A stretch of DNA of 64,000 bases. Source: Actinomadura oligospora ATCC 43269. Its GTDB lineage: Bacteria > Actinomycetota > Actinomycetes > Streptosporangiales > Streptosporangiaceae. The notes under the pieces are model-generated. The model was not told the origin of the DNA and did not search any database. It was given only the letters and a program-made list of their open reading frames with translations. Positions 27,301 through 34,373 of the stretch are shown in pieces. The stretch spans positions 352,774 to 416,773 of the forward strand of contig NZ_KI912410.1 of assembly GCF_000518265.1 (NCBI RefSeq), read 5' to 3'. The position numbers and the translations under genes were made by a program. Numbering within the stretch: the stretch's first letter is position 1; every line of letters begins with the position of its first letter.

Positions 27301-29210
27301 CGGCCGTCGGCATCGGCGACATGTCCGGCGACGTGTTCGGCAACGGCATGCTGCTGAGCGAGCACACGCGCCTGGTCGCGGCGTTCGACCACCGGCACAT
27401 CTTCATCGACCCCGACCCGGACGCCGCCCGCTCGTTCGCCGAGCGGCACCGGCTGTTCGCGCTGCCGCGCAGCTCGTGGGCCGACTACGACGCGTCCCTG
27501 ATCTCCAAGGGCGGCGGCGTGTTCCCGCGCACCGCCAAGTCCATCAAGATCACACCGGAGATGCGGCGGGCGCTCGGCATCGCCGAGGGCGTGCTGTCGA
27601 TGACCCCGTACGAGCTGATCCACGCCGCCCTGTGCGCGCCGGTCGACCTGCTCTGGAACGGCGGCATCGGGACCTACGTCAAGGCGTCCACCGAGAACAA
27701 CGCCGACGTCGGCGACAAGGCCAACGACCTCGTCCGGGTGGACGGCGCCGACCTGCGCTGCAAGGTCGTCGGCGAGGGCGGCAACCTCGGCCTGACCCAG
27801 CTCGGCCGGATCGAGTTCGCCCGCGCGGGCGGCCTGGTCAACACCGACTTCATCGACAACTCGGCCGGTGTGGACACCTCCGACCACGAGGTCAACATCA
27901 AGATCCTGCTCGACCAGGTCGTGCGGGACGGCGAGCTCACCCGTAAGCAGCGCGACACCCTGCTCTACGAGATGACCGACGAGGTCGGCTCGCTGGTGCT
28001 GCGCGACAACTACGCGCAGAACGTGGTGCTGGCCGCGTCCCGCGCGCAGGCCCCGTCCATGCTCCACGTCCACGCCCGCTACCTGCGGAAACTGGAGCGG
28101 GACGGCAAGCTCAAGCGGCGCCTTGAGTTCCTGCCGGACGACAAGGCGCTGGCCGAGCGCCGCCAGGCCGGGCTCGGCCTGACCGGCCCGGAGTTCTCGG
28201 TGCTGCTCGCCTACGCCAAGCTCACCCTGGACGGCGAGCTGATCGCCAACGGCCTGCCGGACGACCCCTACCTGGCGTCCTGGCTGGTCGACTACTTCCC
28301 GACCCCGCTGCGCGAGCGGTTCCGCGAGCACATGGACCGGCACCCGCTGCGCCGCGAGATCATCACCACCGCCGTGGTGAACGACGTGATCAACAACTCG
28401 GGCACCACGTTCGTGTTCCGGCTGAACGAGGAGACCGGCGCGTCGTCCTCCGACATCGCCCGCGCCTACCTGGTCGCCCGCGAGGTCTTCGACATGCCGC
28501 GCTTCTGGGAGTCGGTCGACGCGCTCGACTACCAGGTGGACGAGTCGACGCAGATCGCGATGCTGCTGGAGGCGCGCAAGCTCACCGAGCGCGGCGCCCG
28601 CTGGCTGCTGCACAACCGGCGTCCCCCGTTCGACATCCAGGAGACGATCGACTACTTCGGCGGCGGCGCGGTCGCCCTGTCGGCGCAGTTCCCCAAGCTG
28701 CTCGCGGGCCCCGACCTCACCGCCTTCGAGCAGCGCCGCGACTCGTTCGCCGAGCGCGGCGTCCCGGACGAGCTCGCCGAGAAGGCCGCCATGTTCGTCC
28801 CGGCCTTCTCCACGTTCGACCTGGTCACGATCGCCAAGGACACCGGCCGTCAGGTCGAGGAGGTCGCCGAGGTCTACTTCGACCTGGCCGACCGCCTCGA
28901 CATCACCCGGCTGCGCGAGCGCATCATCGCCCTCCCGCGCGACGACCGCTGGCGCTCCATGGCCCGGTCCGCCCTGCGGGACGACCTGTACTCCGCGCAC
29001 GCCGCGCTCACCCGTGACGTCCTGGTCACCTCGGCCTCCGGCACCCGTCCGGAGGAGCGCCTCGCCGCCTGGGCCGAGAAGAACCGCACGGCCGTCACCC
29101 GGGCCCAGCAGACGCTGACCGAGATCTGGGAGAGCGACAGCTTCGACCTGGCGACCCTGTCGGTCGCCCTGGGCGCCATCCGCACCCTGGCCAGCACCAG
29201 CGCCCTCTAA
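24375..29210 (+). CDS. gdhB: NAD-specific glutamate dehydrogenase, large (L) type
   Basis: This 1611-aa protein matches the 180-kDa class of NAD-glutamate dehydrogenases. A long N-terminal regulatory region (ACT-like segments) precedes the catalytic core, with substrate-binding GGLRWSDRREDFRTEILGL and the catalytic Lys region PAGAKGGFVGKQ near residue 845, then a long C-terminal helical region. It converts glutamate to 2-oxoglutarate and ammonia in catabolism. In mycobacteria this enzyme is inhibited by the FHA protein GarA under Ser/Thr kinase control. ATG 24375 with GGGAG upstream was chosen; GTG 24324 is possible. A terminator follows. Confidence 0.95.
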   Translation: MGGKLDQAKDDLLRRAAETCLQGSGSRGDDLDDAVAYLRLYYRHVAPEDLLDRDPSDICGPAMAHRVLGEERPQGRAKVRVFTPTLDEQGWDPGHTVVQVVTDDMPFLVDSVTMELNRHHYATHMIVHPQLGVDRDVAGHLHGFRSVLESPTDVDESWIHIEIDRTADRARLEELEDDLQRVLQDVRVSVEDEPKMRARANEIAELTGHTPPPVPEGERAETVELLDWLADGHFTFLGYRDYTLTDDGTALRPVPGTGLGILRSDKPESGGFAALPPEVRAKATEKKLLIVTKANSRSTVHRPLYLDYIGVKKFDENGEVIGERRFLGLFTHVAYSESIAHIPVLKRKLDQVLELGGFTPGSYDGQDLVEILETYPRDELFQISADELLPIALGVLRLRERRQLKLFLRKDAYGRFMSCMVYLPRDRYTTKIRLRIQEILRGAFDGVAVDYSANVTESLLARLHVVVRGERGRPLPDVDVDELESRLAAATRSWADDLSDAIVEQCGEEKAGELTRRYGDAFPEGYKADFPARTAVHDLRRLDALGADPDVADGTSINLYEPYRAEPGERRLKIYRLGEPISLTRVLPLLSNMGVEVVDERPYEINTPEGRRYWIYDLGLRYEPAADVAEDDVRALFQDAFEALWRGDIENDGFNALVLHTGLNWRQAMILRAYAMYLRQTGTSFSKRYIEGVLLRNPGITRLLVRLWESRLDPALAGGEAERSEGITEELTGRLDEVASLDEDRILRAYLAMVQATLRTNHYQRKPYLALKFDPEGIPDLPLPRPKFEIFVYSPRVEGVHLRFGSVARGGLRWSDRREDFRTEILGLVKAQAVKNTVIVPAGAKGGFVGKQLPGSSDREAFMKAGIACYKEFISGLLDLTDNLVDGKVVPPADVVRHDGDDTYLVVAADKGTATFSDIANGVAAEYDFWLGDAFASGGSIGYDHKAMGITARGAWESVKYHFRSLGKDVQNEDFTAVGIGDMSGDVFGNGMLLSEHTRLVAAFDHRHIFIDPDPDAARSFAERHRLFALPRSSWADYDASLISKGGGVFPRTAKSIKITPEMRRALGIAEGVLSMTPYELIHAALCAPVDLLWNGGIGTYVKASTENNADVGDKANDLVRVDGADLRCKVVGEGGNLGLTQLGRIEFARAGGLVNTDFIDNSAGVDTSDHEVNIKILLDQVVRDGELTRKQRDTLLYEMTDEVGSLVLRDNYAQNVVLAASRAQAPSMLHVHARYLRKLERDGKLKRRLEFLPDDKALAERRQAGLGLTGPEFSVLLAYAKLTLDGELIANGLPDDPYLASWLVDYFPTPLRERFREHMDRHPLRREIITTAVVNDVINNSGTTFVFRLNEETGASSSDIARAYLVAREVFDMPRFWESVDALDYQVDESTQIAMLLEARKLTERGARWLLHNRRPPFDIQETIDYFGGGAVALSAQFPKLLAGPDLTAFEQRRDSFAERGVPDELAEKAAMFVPAFSTFDLVTIAKDTGRQVEEVAEVYFDLADRLDITRLRERIIALPRDDRWRSMARSALRDDLYSAHAALTRDVLVTSASGTRPEERLAAWAEKNRTAVTRAQQTLTEIWESDSFDLATLSVALGAIRTLASTSAL

Positions 29211-29222
29211 CCAGGCGCCCAC

Positions 29223-29263
29223 CGAGGCCCCCGTCCCTCTTCGGACGGGGGCCTCGGCGTTTT
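29223..29263 (+). terminator. Rho-independent terminator after glutamate dehydrogenase
   Basis: A 14-bp perfect stem, cgaggcccccgtcc (29223-29236) with 29243-29256, has a 6-nt loop and is followed by gcgtttt. It lies between convergent genes and may act for both. Confidence 0.88.
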
Positions 29264-29267
29264 GCGG

Positions 29268-29462
29268 CTATCGGGACTTGATCGCCATGCTCAGGGCGTC
29301 CCAGAACTCACGCGCGAGAACGAGGCGGGGGCCGTTCGGGTCCTTGCTGTCGCGGATCGCGAGTCCCCGGATCGTCCCGGCGACCTCGACGCACTGGCCC
29401 TCCGGGCTGCTGTGGCGGGACTTTCGCCAGTGGAGGGCGGACGGGGGGTGGGGGGTGTCCAT
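29268..29462 (-). CDS. DUF397 domain protein
   Basis: This 64-aa protein is a typical DUF397 member, with the hallmark LHWRKSRHSSPEGQCVEVA and a closing REFWDALSMAIKS. Such small proteins are abundant in Streptomyces and relatives and almost always sit next to an XRE/DUF5753 regulator, which they are thought to modulate. Here the gene lies 9 nt downstream of such a regulator, in the same direction, with GGGAAG before the ATG. Its molecular action is unknown. Confidence 0.93.
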   Translation of the reverse strand: MDTPHPPSALHWRKSRHSSPEGQCVEVAGTIRGLAIRDSKDPNGPRLVLAREFWDALSMAIKSR

Positions 29463-29471
29463 GACTTCCCT

Positions 29472-30335
29472 TCAGACTCGGGAATCCCTGGCGACCTCCG
29501 CGATCAGCGCGGTCGACGCGCGAGGGCTGAGCGCCGCCGTGCGGAGGTGCTCGAACGCCAGGCTATAGCGTTGGACGTCGGCCTCCTCCTCGAGGAAGAA
29601 GTCGCCGACCTGGCCGTCGAGGTAGGCGACGCGCACGCCGACGTCCGCGGGGAAGTCCATGACGACGAAGGAGCCCATCATGCCCGGGTGCGCCCCGGCG
29701 TCGAACGGCACGACTTGAAGGGTGACGTTGTGTAGTTCGGCGGCCAGGAGGAGGTGTTCCGCCTGCCGGGCCATCGTCCCGGTTCCGCCGACCCGGCGGC
29801 GGAGGGCGGCCTCGTCGAGGATGGCCCGCAGCTCCAGCGGGCCGTCCGCCGTGAGGAGCTCCTGACGCCGGATCCGCGCCTCGACCCGGTGATCGACCTC
29901 GTCCTCCGTCATCCCCGGACGGCAGCCCCCGATCGTCGCGCGGGCGTACTCCTCGGTCTGGAGGAGTCCGGGGACGAAGGCGCACTCGAAGTTGGAGATC
30001 CGGCTGGCCGAGCACTCGAACTCGATGTAGGCGGCGTAACGCTCGGGGAGTTCGGAGCCGATGGTATGGGCCCAGCCGCGTTGGGCCGACTCCCTGAGCA
30101 GGACGGTCAGCTCGTCACGCTGGTCCTCGGGGGCGCCGTAGAGATCGAGCAGGGTTTTGAGGGTACGTGCCTGAGGACGGGTCTTGGCGGTCTCGATGCG
30201 CCAGAGCGTGGCCGGGTTCAGCGCCGTGTGCCGGGTGACCTCGTCCCTGGTGAGGCCGGCGTCCTTCCGCAGCCGGCGCAACTCGGCGGCGAGGCGGCGG
30301 AGGCGGATGGTGAGGACGGGTTTGCGACTCGGCAT
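29472..30335 (-). CDS. XRE-family regulator with DUF5753 domain
   Basis: This 287-aa protein has an N-terminal HTH (about residues 10-65: LRRLRKDAGLTRDEVTRHT, ALNPATLWRIE) and a DUF5753 sensor-like domain (IEFECSASRISNFECAFVPG, LLQTEEYARA). It forms the standard pair with the DUF397 gene 9 nt downstream. ATG 30335 was chosen because AAGGAG lies just upstream; the longer frame to 30467 crosses the promoter region. Divergently across 191 nt lie a small gene and an anti-sigma-like ATPase, the usual companions of such pairs. Three ATGCAA-type motifs in the gap may be its operator. Confidence 0.93.
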   Translation of the reverse strand: MPSRKPVLTIRLRRLAAELRRLRKDAGLTRDEVTRHTALNPATLWRIETAKTRPQARTLKTLLDLYGAPEDQRDELTVLLRESAQRGWAHTIGSELPERYAAYIEFECSASRISNFECAFVPGLLQTEEYARATIGGCRPGMTEDEVDHRVEARIRRQELLTADGPLELRAILDEAALRRRVGGTGTMARQAEHLLLAAELHNVTLQVVPFDAGAHPGMMGSFVVMDFPADVGVRVAYLDGQVGDFFLEEEADVQRYSLAFEHLRTAALSPRASTALIAEVARDSRV

Positions 30336-30405
30336 GTTCGCTCCTTCCGGCCGCACGGAGGGTGACCTGCCGGTGACACTCTGATCACCGAGTGCGGTCA
30401 ATGCC

Positions 30406-30450
30406 TTTGCATTACTTGCATGTTGCGCTCCGTATAAGCAGTCTTTGCAT
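30406..30450. promoter_or_regulatory. Three TTGCAT motifs in a divergent promoter region
   Basis: TTTGCAT occurs at 30406-30412 and 30444-30450, and CTTGCAT at 30415-30421, all in the same direction within an AT-richer stretch. The position between the XRE gene and the divergent operon makes them good candidates for XRE binding or for core promoter parts. Confidence 0.5.
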
Positions 30451-30526
30451 AGCGTGCCATTGGTCACCGATGGTGCGCAGGCGAACGCGAAGAGTCCGAA
30501 TGTCGGGGGGAAAGGCGTGATCGGGG

Positions 30527-30826
30527 ATGGCCGACGGGGTGCATGCGATTCGGGAGCGTTCCCGGACGATGCAGCGGTGGGTGCTGCTGAGCGGGCTCAT
30601 GGTGGATCTGCGGGGCCTCGGATGCGGGTCGTGGCTGGCGTTTCCCGGGGACGGTGAGCCCGTCCTGTTCGTCCGGGCGAGGGTGAGTGGACGGCGGGTG
30701 GCGGTGCTCGCCATGGAGGACGGAGCGGGGCAGTGGCTGTTTCGATGGGATGGCGATCAGCAGGCCGCGGCCATCGAGGGCGACGCGTCCTGCGCTGCGG
30801 AGCGAATCGCGGCGGTGCGGCGGTGA
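30527..30826 (+). CDS. Small conserved protein of an XRE/DUF397 module
   Basis: This 99-aa soluble protein has a compact beta-rich look (LMVDLRGLGCGSWLAFPGDG, PVLFVRARVSGRRVAVLAME, QWLFRWDGD) and no signal peptide. It overlaps the downstream ATPase gene by 4 nt (GTGA), so the two are coupled. Similar small genes commonly sit between XRE/DUF397 pairs and HATPase genes in actinomycetes, but I know no function. The start is ATG 30527. Confidence 0.75.
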   Translation: MADGVHAIRERSRTMQRWVLLSGLMVDLRGLGCGSWLAFPGDGEPVLFVRARVSGRRVAVLAMEDGAGQWLFRWDGDQQAAAIEGDASCAAERIAAVRR

Positions 30827-31272
30827 CCGGCGGCCACCTCGCGCCCGGACCGGTGGGCGGTCCGGACGGTGGCTGCCCGGCGCTCCGGCTGGTCGGCGGG
30901 ACGGGCCGGCGGCTGGACATCGGCGAGGCCAGGCGCGCTCTACGGGGGGTCGCGGAGTCGCATGACTGGGGCGTCGACCTGGACGATCTCGAACTGCTCG
31001 CGTCCGAGGTGCTGACGAACGCCGTCCGGTACACCGCGTCGGGGCGTCGCGGCGGGGGCGTCGACGTGCGCCTGCTCGTCCGGGACGACTGCCTGCGGGT
31101 CGAGGTGACCGACGACGGGGGAGCGCGGACCGTCCCACATCTGGTCGAGTCGTCCGACTGGCAGGAGTCCGGCCGGGGCCTTCTCATGGTCGCCGTGCTG
31201 GCCGCCGACTGGGGCTGGTCGGCGGAACGTTCCAGGACGACGGTCTGGTTCGAACTCCTGCGGAAGGAATAG
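30823..31272 (+). CDS. Anti-sigma-factor-like HATPase (RsbW/SpoIIAB type)
   Basis: This 149-aa protein has the GHKL ATPase boxes: N-box ELLASEVLTNAVRYT, G1 VEVTDDGGARTV and G2 ESGRGLLMVAVLAADWGW. Stand-alone HATPase domains of this kind act as anti-sigma kinases or accessory regulators in actinomycetes. GTG 30823 was chosen for its 4-nt overlap with the preceding small gene and because it gives the normal short N-terminus. The divergent XRE/DUF397 pair suggests a shared signalling unit. The target is unknown. Confidence 0.88.
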   Translation: MTGGHLAPGPVGGPDGGCPALRLVGGTGRRLDIGEARRALRGVAESHDWGVDLDDLELLASEVLTNAVRYTASGRRGGGVDVRLLVRDDCLRVEVTDDGGARTVPHLVESSDWQESGRGLLMVAVLAADWGWSAERSRTTVWFELLRKE

Positions 31273-31403
31273 CGGAAAGGGCCGCCCGATCGCCGCTCAC
31301 GCTCGGTCACGAAAGGAGGTGGGAATGGGTAGGAAGAAAGAAGGGGCCGTTCCTGGCGGCGATCGGCGGGACCGGCCCGGAATCCGGACGGCGGCGACGG
31401 GAT

Positions 31404-32282
31404 GTGGAGGCCATGCGTCCTGGGCGAACGGTGGATCCCGGCGACGCGATCATGGCGGTCCGGCGGGAGGAGTTCATCCCCGACGAGATCTTCGTGCGCG
31501 GCGAGCACGGCCACCTGGTGCCGCTGAACAGGAAGGACGCCCCCGAGCTGTGGCAGGAGCAGGTCCAGCTGGACGAGCCGGTCGTCGTCCAGGTCCGGCC
31601 CGACCCCACGCTTCCGCCCGACCTGTGCGATCCGGCCACCGGGCAGGGCATGGAGTCCACCAGCTCCAGCAGCCAGCCGTCGCTCATGGTCGAGATGATC
31701 GGGATGCTGGGCCTCGAGCGCGGGATGAGGGCGCTGGAGATCGGGACGGGGACCGGCTACAACGCCGCCCTGCTCGCGTACCTGCTGGGCAGCGACAACG
31801 TCGTCAGCGTCGAGATCGACGAGGAGCTCGCCGCCCACGCCCGGTCCGCCCTGGAGCGGGCCGGGTACCCGGTCCGGGTGATCACCGGGAGCGGGAAGGA
31901 CGGCTACGCGCCCGCGGCCCCCTACGACGCCGTCATCGTCACGGCGGCGGCGCACACCGTCCCGTACGCGTGGGTCGAGCAGACGCGTCCGGGCGGTGTG
32001 ATCCTCGTGCCGTGGGCCGAGACCGTCCACCCGGACGGACGGCTCGCCCGGTTCGTCGTGAAGGCGGACGGCACCGCCGAGGGACGCTTCATCGCCCAGG
32101 CGTTCTTCATGCCCCTCCGCGACCAGCGCGTTCTCCCGCGCGCCGGGTTCGACGCCGTGGAGCGCTGGATCAGATCCGGCGCTCCCGACTTCACCCGTTA
32201 CGGCATCACCGTGACCGCGGAGGAGCAGACCATCTGGCTCGACGTCCCGGACAACGTGATCGCCAGTACCGAAAGGCCCTGA
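31404..32282 (+). CDS. Protein-L-isoaspartate methyltransferase-like protein
   Basis: This 292-aa protein contains a PCMT-type SAM-binding core: SSSSQPSLMVEMIGML, ALEIGTGTGYNAALLAYLLG, VVSVEIDEELAAHAR and DAVIVTAAAHTVPYAWV. It has about 60 extra C-terminal residues and a longer N-terminus than classical Pcm. It may repair isoaspartate or modify a peptide, as PCMT-like enzymes in some RiPP clusters do; no precursor peptide was identified here. The start is uncertain. GTG 31404 is the first usable start in frame, while a strong AAAGGAGGT (31312-31320) precedes an ATG at 31325 in another frame. Confidence 0.82.
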   Translation: MEAMRPGRTVDPGDAIMAVRREEFIPDEIFVRGEHGHLVPLNRKDAPELWQEQVQLDEPVVVQVRPDPTLPPDLCDPATGQGMESTSSSSQPSLMVEMIGMLGLERGMRALEIGTGTGYNAALLAYLLGSDNVVSVEIDEELAAHARSALERAGYPVRVITGSGKDGYAPAAPYDAVIVTAAAHTVPYAWVEQTRPGGVILVPWAETVHPDGRLARFVVKADGTAEGRFIAQAFFMPLRDQRVLPRAGFDAVERWIRSGAPDFTRYGITVTAEEQTIWLDVPDNVIASTERP

Positions 32283-32291
32283 GGCCCCCGG

Positions 32292-32810
32292 TCATTGAAG
32301 TGGCTGGACGAGAACCTGCCCATGCCACGGCCCACGGGGATGGTCGGCGACGACGAATTCGGCGTCCCGGACGAATCCCTGGCTTTCGTAATAACGGACG
32401 AGTTCACCATCGGCGCCCGCCCAGCAGTCCACGCGAAGCTGGGTGACGCCCTGGGCGACGCCCTCCTCCCTGGCACGTTCCAGAAGGGCGGTGCCGATGC
32501 CCGCGCCCTTGTGGCGACGGTCGGTGACCAGGGCCTCGATATAGAGCTCGGAAACGGTCGCGGGGGAGACGTATCCCGGTGCCGAGCCCAGATTGACGGC
32601 GCCCACGGCCGCCCCGTCCAACATGGCGACACGCAGGCCGCCGGACGCGGCCAGCCGTTCGACAAGGCCCTCGCGCTGCGGGTTTCCCGTCCAGGGCTCG
32701 TCCCCCCACTGACCGATCTGGCCGCGCGCGACGAGCCACTCCACCGCGCGGTCGAACAGGCCGAGGACGGCCGTGATGTCCCCGGAGTCTCCGGGCCGAA
32801 TGGTGATCAT
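32292..32810 (-). CDS. GNAT-family N-acetyltransferase
   Basis: This 172-aa protein has GNAT acetyl-CoA binding features: ALVTDRRHKGAGIGTALLER (the R/QxxGxG/A loop), a following helix, and YYESQGFVRDAEF in motif B. The acceptor is unknown. ATG 32810 (MITIRPGDSG) was chosen over TTG 32837. The gene is convergent with the PCMT-like gene, with 9 nt between stops, and divergent from the membrane protein at 32900. Confidence 0.88.
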   Translation of the reverse strand: MITIRPGDSGDITAVLGLFDRAVEWLVARGQIGQWGDEPWTGNPQREGLVERLAASGGLRVAMLDGAAVGAVNLGSAPGYVSPATVSELYIEALVTDRRHKGAGIGTALLERAREEGVAQGVTQLRVDCWAGADGELVRYYESQGFVRDAEFVVADHPRGPWHGQVLVQPLQ

Positions 32811-32899
32811 GGTGTTGAGGGTGCTGGATCGGGGCAAAACTGGTCAAGCGGAACCGGCGTCCCGGACGTCGCGTCCGACGGGGGACGGGAAGGAGCCGC

Positions 32900-33574
32900 G
32901 TGGCGGGGATGGTGGTACTCGGGATCGTGCTCGTCGCCGCGATCGTGCTGGTCGCGGTCGGCGCCTCCCGCGAGAAGCGTGCCGACGAGGACGAGCGCCT
33001 CCGGGCCCTGCGCGACTGGGCGGCCGAGCACCGCTGGAACTTCGCCGAGGGTGATCTGAGGGTTCCCTGGCGCGGGCAGGTCGGACGCGACGGATTCCGC
33101 GTCCGCGAGCTGCTCACCGGGGACGTCGGCGGGCTGCCCGTGTCCCTCGGCCACGGCACGTACCCGACCCGGCGCGTCGTCACGGACGCCAACGGCGACA
33201 AGCGCACCGAGACCATGACGAACCACCTCACCGTCCTCGTCGTCCGGATGGACGGCGGACGGCCCGACATGGAGGTCAAGCCGCGCGGCGTGGGATCACG
33301 CCTGATGCGCGCGTTCGGGCACGGGACGGCCGTGGAGAGCGGCGACGGACGGTTCGACGCGCGCTTCCAGGTCGAGTCGGACGCCCCGGAGACCGCCCGC
33401 GACTACCTCTCGTCCGACCTCATCCGCGCCCACCTCGACGACGACCTGCCGCTCTGGAGCCTGCGGCAGGGGGAGCTGATGGTCGTCCGGCACACTGCGC
33501 TCCACCCCTGCGACCTGGACGAACATCTCGGCACCGTTCGCAGGCTCGCCGAGTTGCTCGGGCACCGGTTCTGA
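32900..33574 (+). CDS. Membrane-anchored protein of unknown function, paralogue A
   Basis: This 224-aa protein has one N-terminal membrane helix (about residues 4-22) followed by a basic turn and a soluble domain, probably cytoplasmic. The soluble part carries LRALRDWAAEHRWNFAEGDL, a WRGQ turn, NHLTVLVVRMDGG and PDMEVKPRGVGSRLM. It starts at a GTG after GGAGCC. I do not recognise a named family. The next gene encodes a clear paralogue, so the pair arose by tandem duplication. Confidence 0.7.
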   Translation: MAGMVVLGIVLVAAIVLVAVGASREKRADEDERLRALRDWAAEHRWNFAEGDLRVPWRGQVGRDGFRVRELLTGDVGGLPVSLGHGTYPTRRVVTDANGDKRTETMTNHLTVLVVRMDGGRPDMEVKPRGVGSRLMRAFGHGTAVESGDGRFDARFQVESDAPETARDYLSSDLIRAHLDDDLPLWSLRQGELMVVRHTALHPCDLDEHLGTVRRLAELLGHRF

Positions 33575-33625
33575 CCGGAACTGGATTCGGCCGCCCCTCG
33601 TCCGACAAGGTAAAGGGGAGGACGC

Positions 33626-34303
33626 GTGTCTGGTACCCAACTGGTCCTCGCGGCGGCCGTGGCGGCGATCGTGATCTTCGCGGCGGCGGGCGGCATGGCG
33701 TACGCGCAGAGCCGGGGCGAGAAGGCCCGGCTGCGCGGAGTGCGGGAATGGGCGGACGCGCACGGCTGGGCGTTCGCCGACGAGAACCTCCGGCCCCCCT
33801 GGCGGGGCCGTCCTCCCCACGAGAACCTGAGACTCGGCCTCCTGCTCGGGGGCCGGGTCGGCGAGCGGGACGCCACGATCGCCTGCGGCTCCTACGACGT
33901 CCGCAGGACGGTCGCCGCCGCCGACGGGGCCGAACGCGGCGAGACCGCCACCTACCACCTGACCGTGCTGACCGTCCAGGCCGAGGACGGCACGCCCGAC
34001 ATGGAGGTCCGGGAGCGGGGCCTCGGCGCGAAGCTGATGGGGTCGCTCGCCCGCAACGCCACCGACGCGGACGCCTTCGACGCGAGGTTCGAGGTGGAGC
34101 CGCCCGAGGCGCGCGGACGGCTCCGGGAGACGGCCGTCCAGGCCCATCTGGACAGCGAGATCCCGGCCTGGAGCGTCCGCGACGGCGAGATCACGGCCGT
34201 CCTGCCAGGTAGGACGCGCGCCGAGTACCTCGACGGCCACGTCGCCACGCTGGAACGCCTCGGCGAGATCGTCGCGACGACCAGGATCGCGCCCCAGTCG
34301 TAG
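33626..34303 (+). CDS. Membrane-anchored protein of unknown function, paralogue B
   Basis: This 225-aa protein has the same plan as its upstream neighbour: an N-terminal helix (about residues 6-26), then LRGVREWADAHGWAFADENL, PPWRGR, YHLTVLTVQAEDGTPDMEV and GLGAKLMGSLA. Overall similarity to paralogue A is evident by eye along the whole length. It starts at a GTG with a GGGGAGGA site. It is probably co-transcribed with A over a 51-nt gap. Function is unknown; the conserved W-(A/N)-F-A and PDMEV segments are the best family markers. Confidence 0.7.
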   Translation: MSGTQLVLAAAVAAIVIFAAAGGMAYAQSRGEKARLRGVREWADAHGWAFADENLRPPWRGRPPHENLRLGLLLGGRVGERDATIACGSYDVRRTVAAADGAERGETATYHLTVLTVQAEDGTPDMEVRERGLGAKLMGSLARNATDADAFDARFEVEPPEARGRLRETAVQAHLDSEIPAWSVRDGEITAVLPGRTRAEYLDGHVATLERLGEIVATTRIAPQS

Positions 34304-34372
34304 ACCGTCGGGGGCCGGTGCGGGACCGCTGCAGCGGTCAGGAAGAGCGGAGCGCACCGGCCCCGACGGGGT
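34303..34372. terminator. Bidirectional terminator with nested palindrome
   Basis: An outer stem (about 34306-34322 with 34352-34367, one bulged base) encloses the perfect 16-nt palindrome gaccgctgcagcggtc (34324-34339). It lies between the convergent paralogue B and lipoprotein genes. The structure could form a branched hairpin. Confidence 0.7.
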
Positions 34373-34373
34373 C

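Noticed and set aside
24300..29222. 1640-codon minus-strand open frame antisense to glutamate dehydrogenase
   Set aside because: It is the codon-mirror of a conserved enzyme and is rich in Val/Gly/Asp without motifs.
31404..32282. RiPP cluster around the PCMT-like gene
   Set aside because: No lanthipeptide synthetase, ATP-grasp maturase or clear precursor peptide was found within several kilobases.
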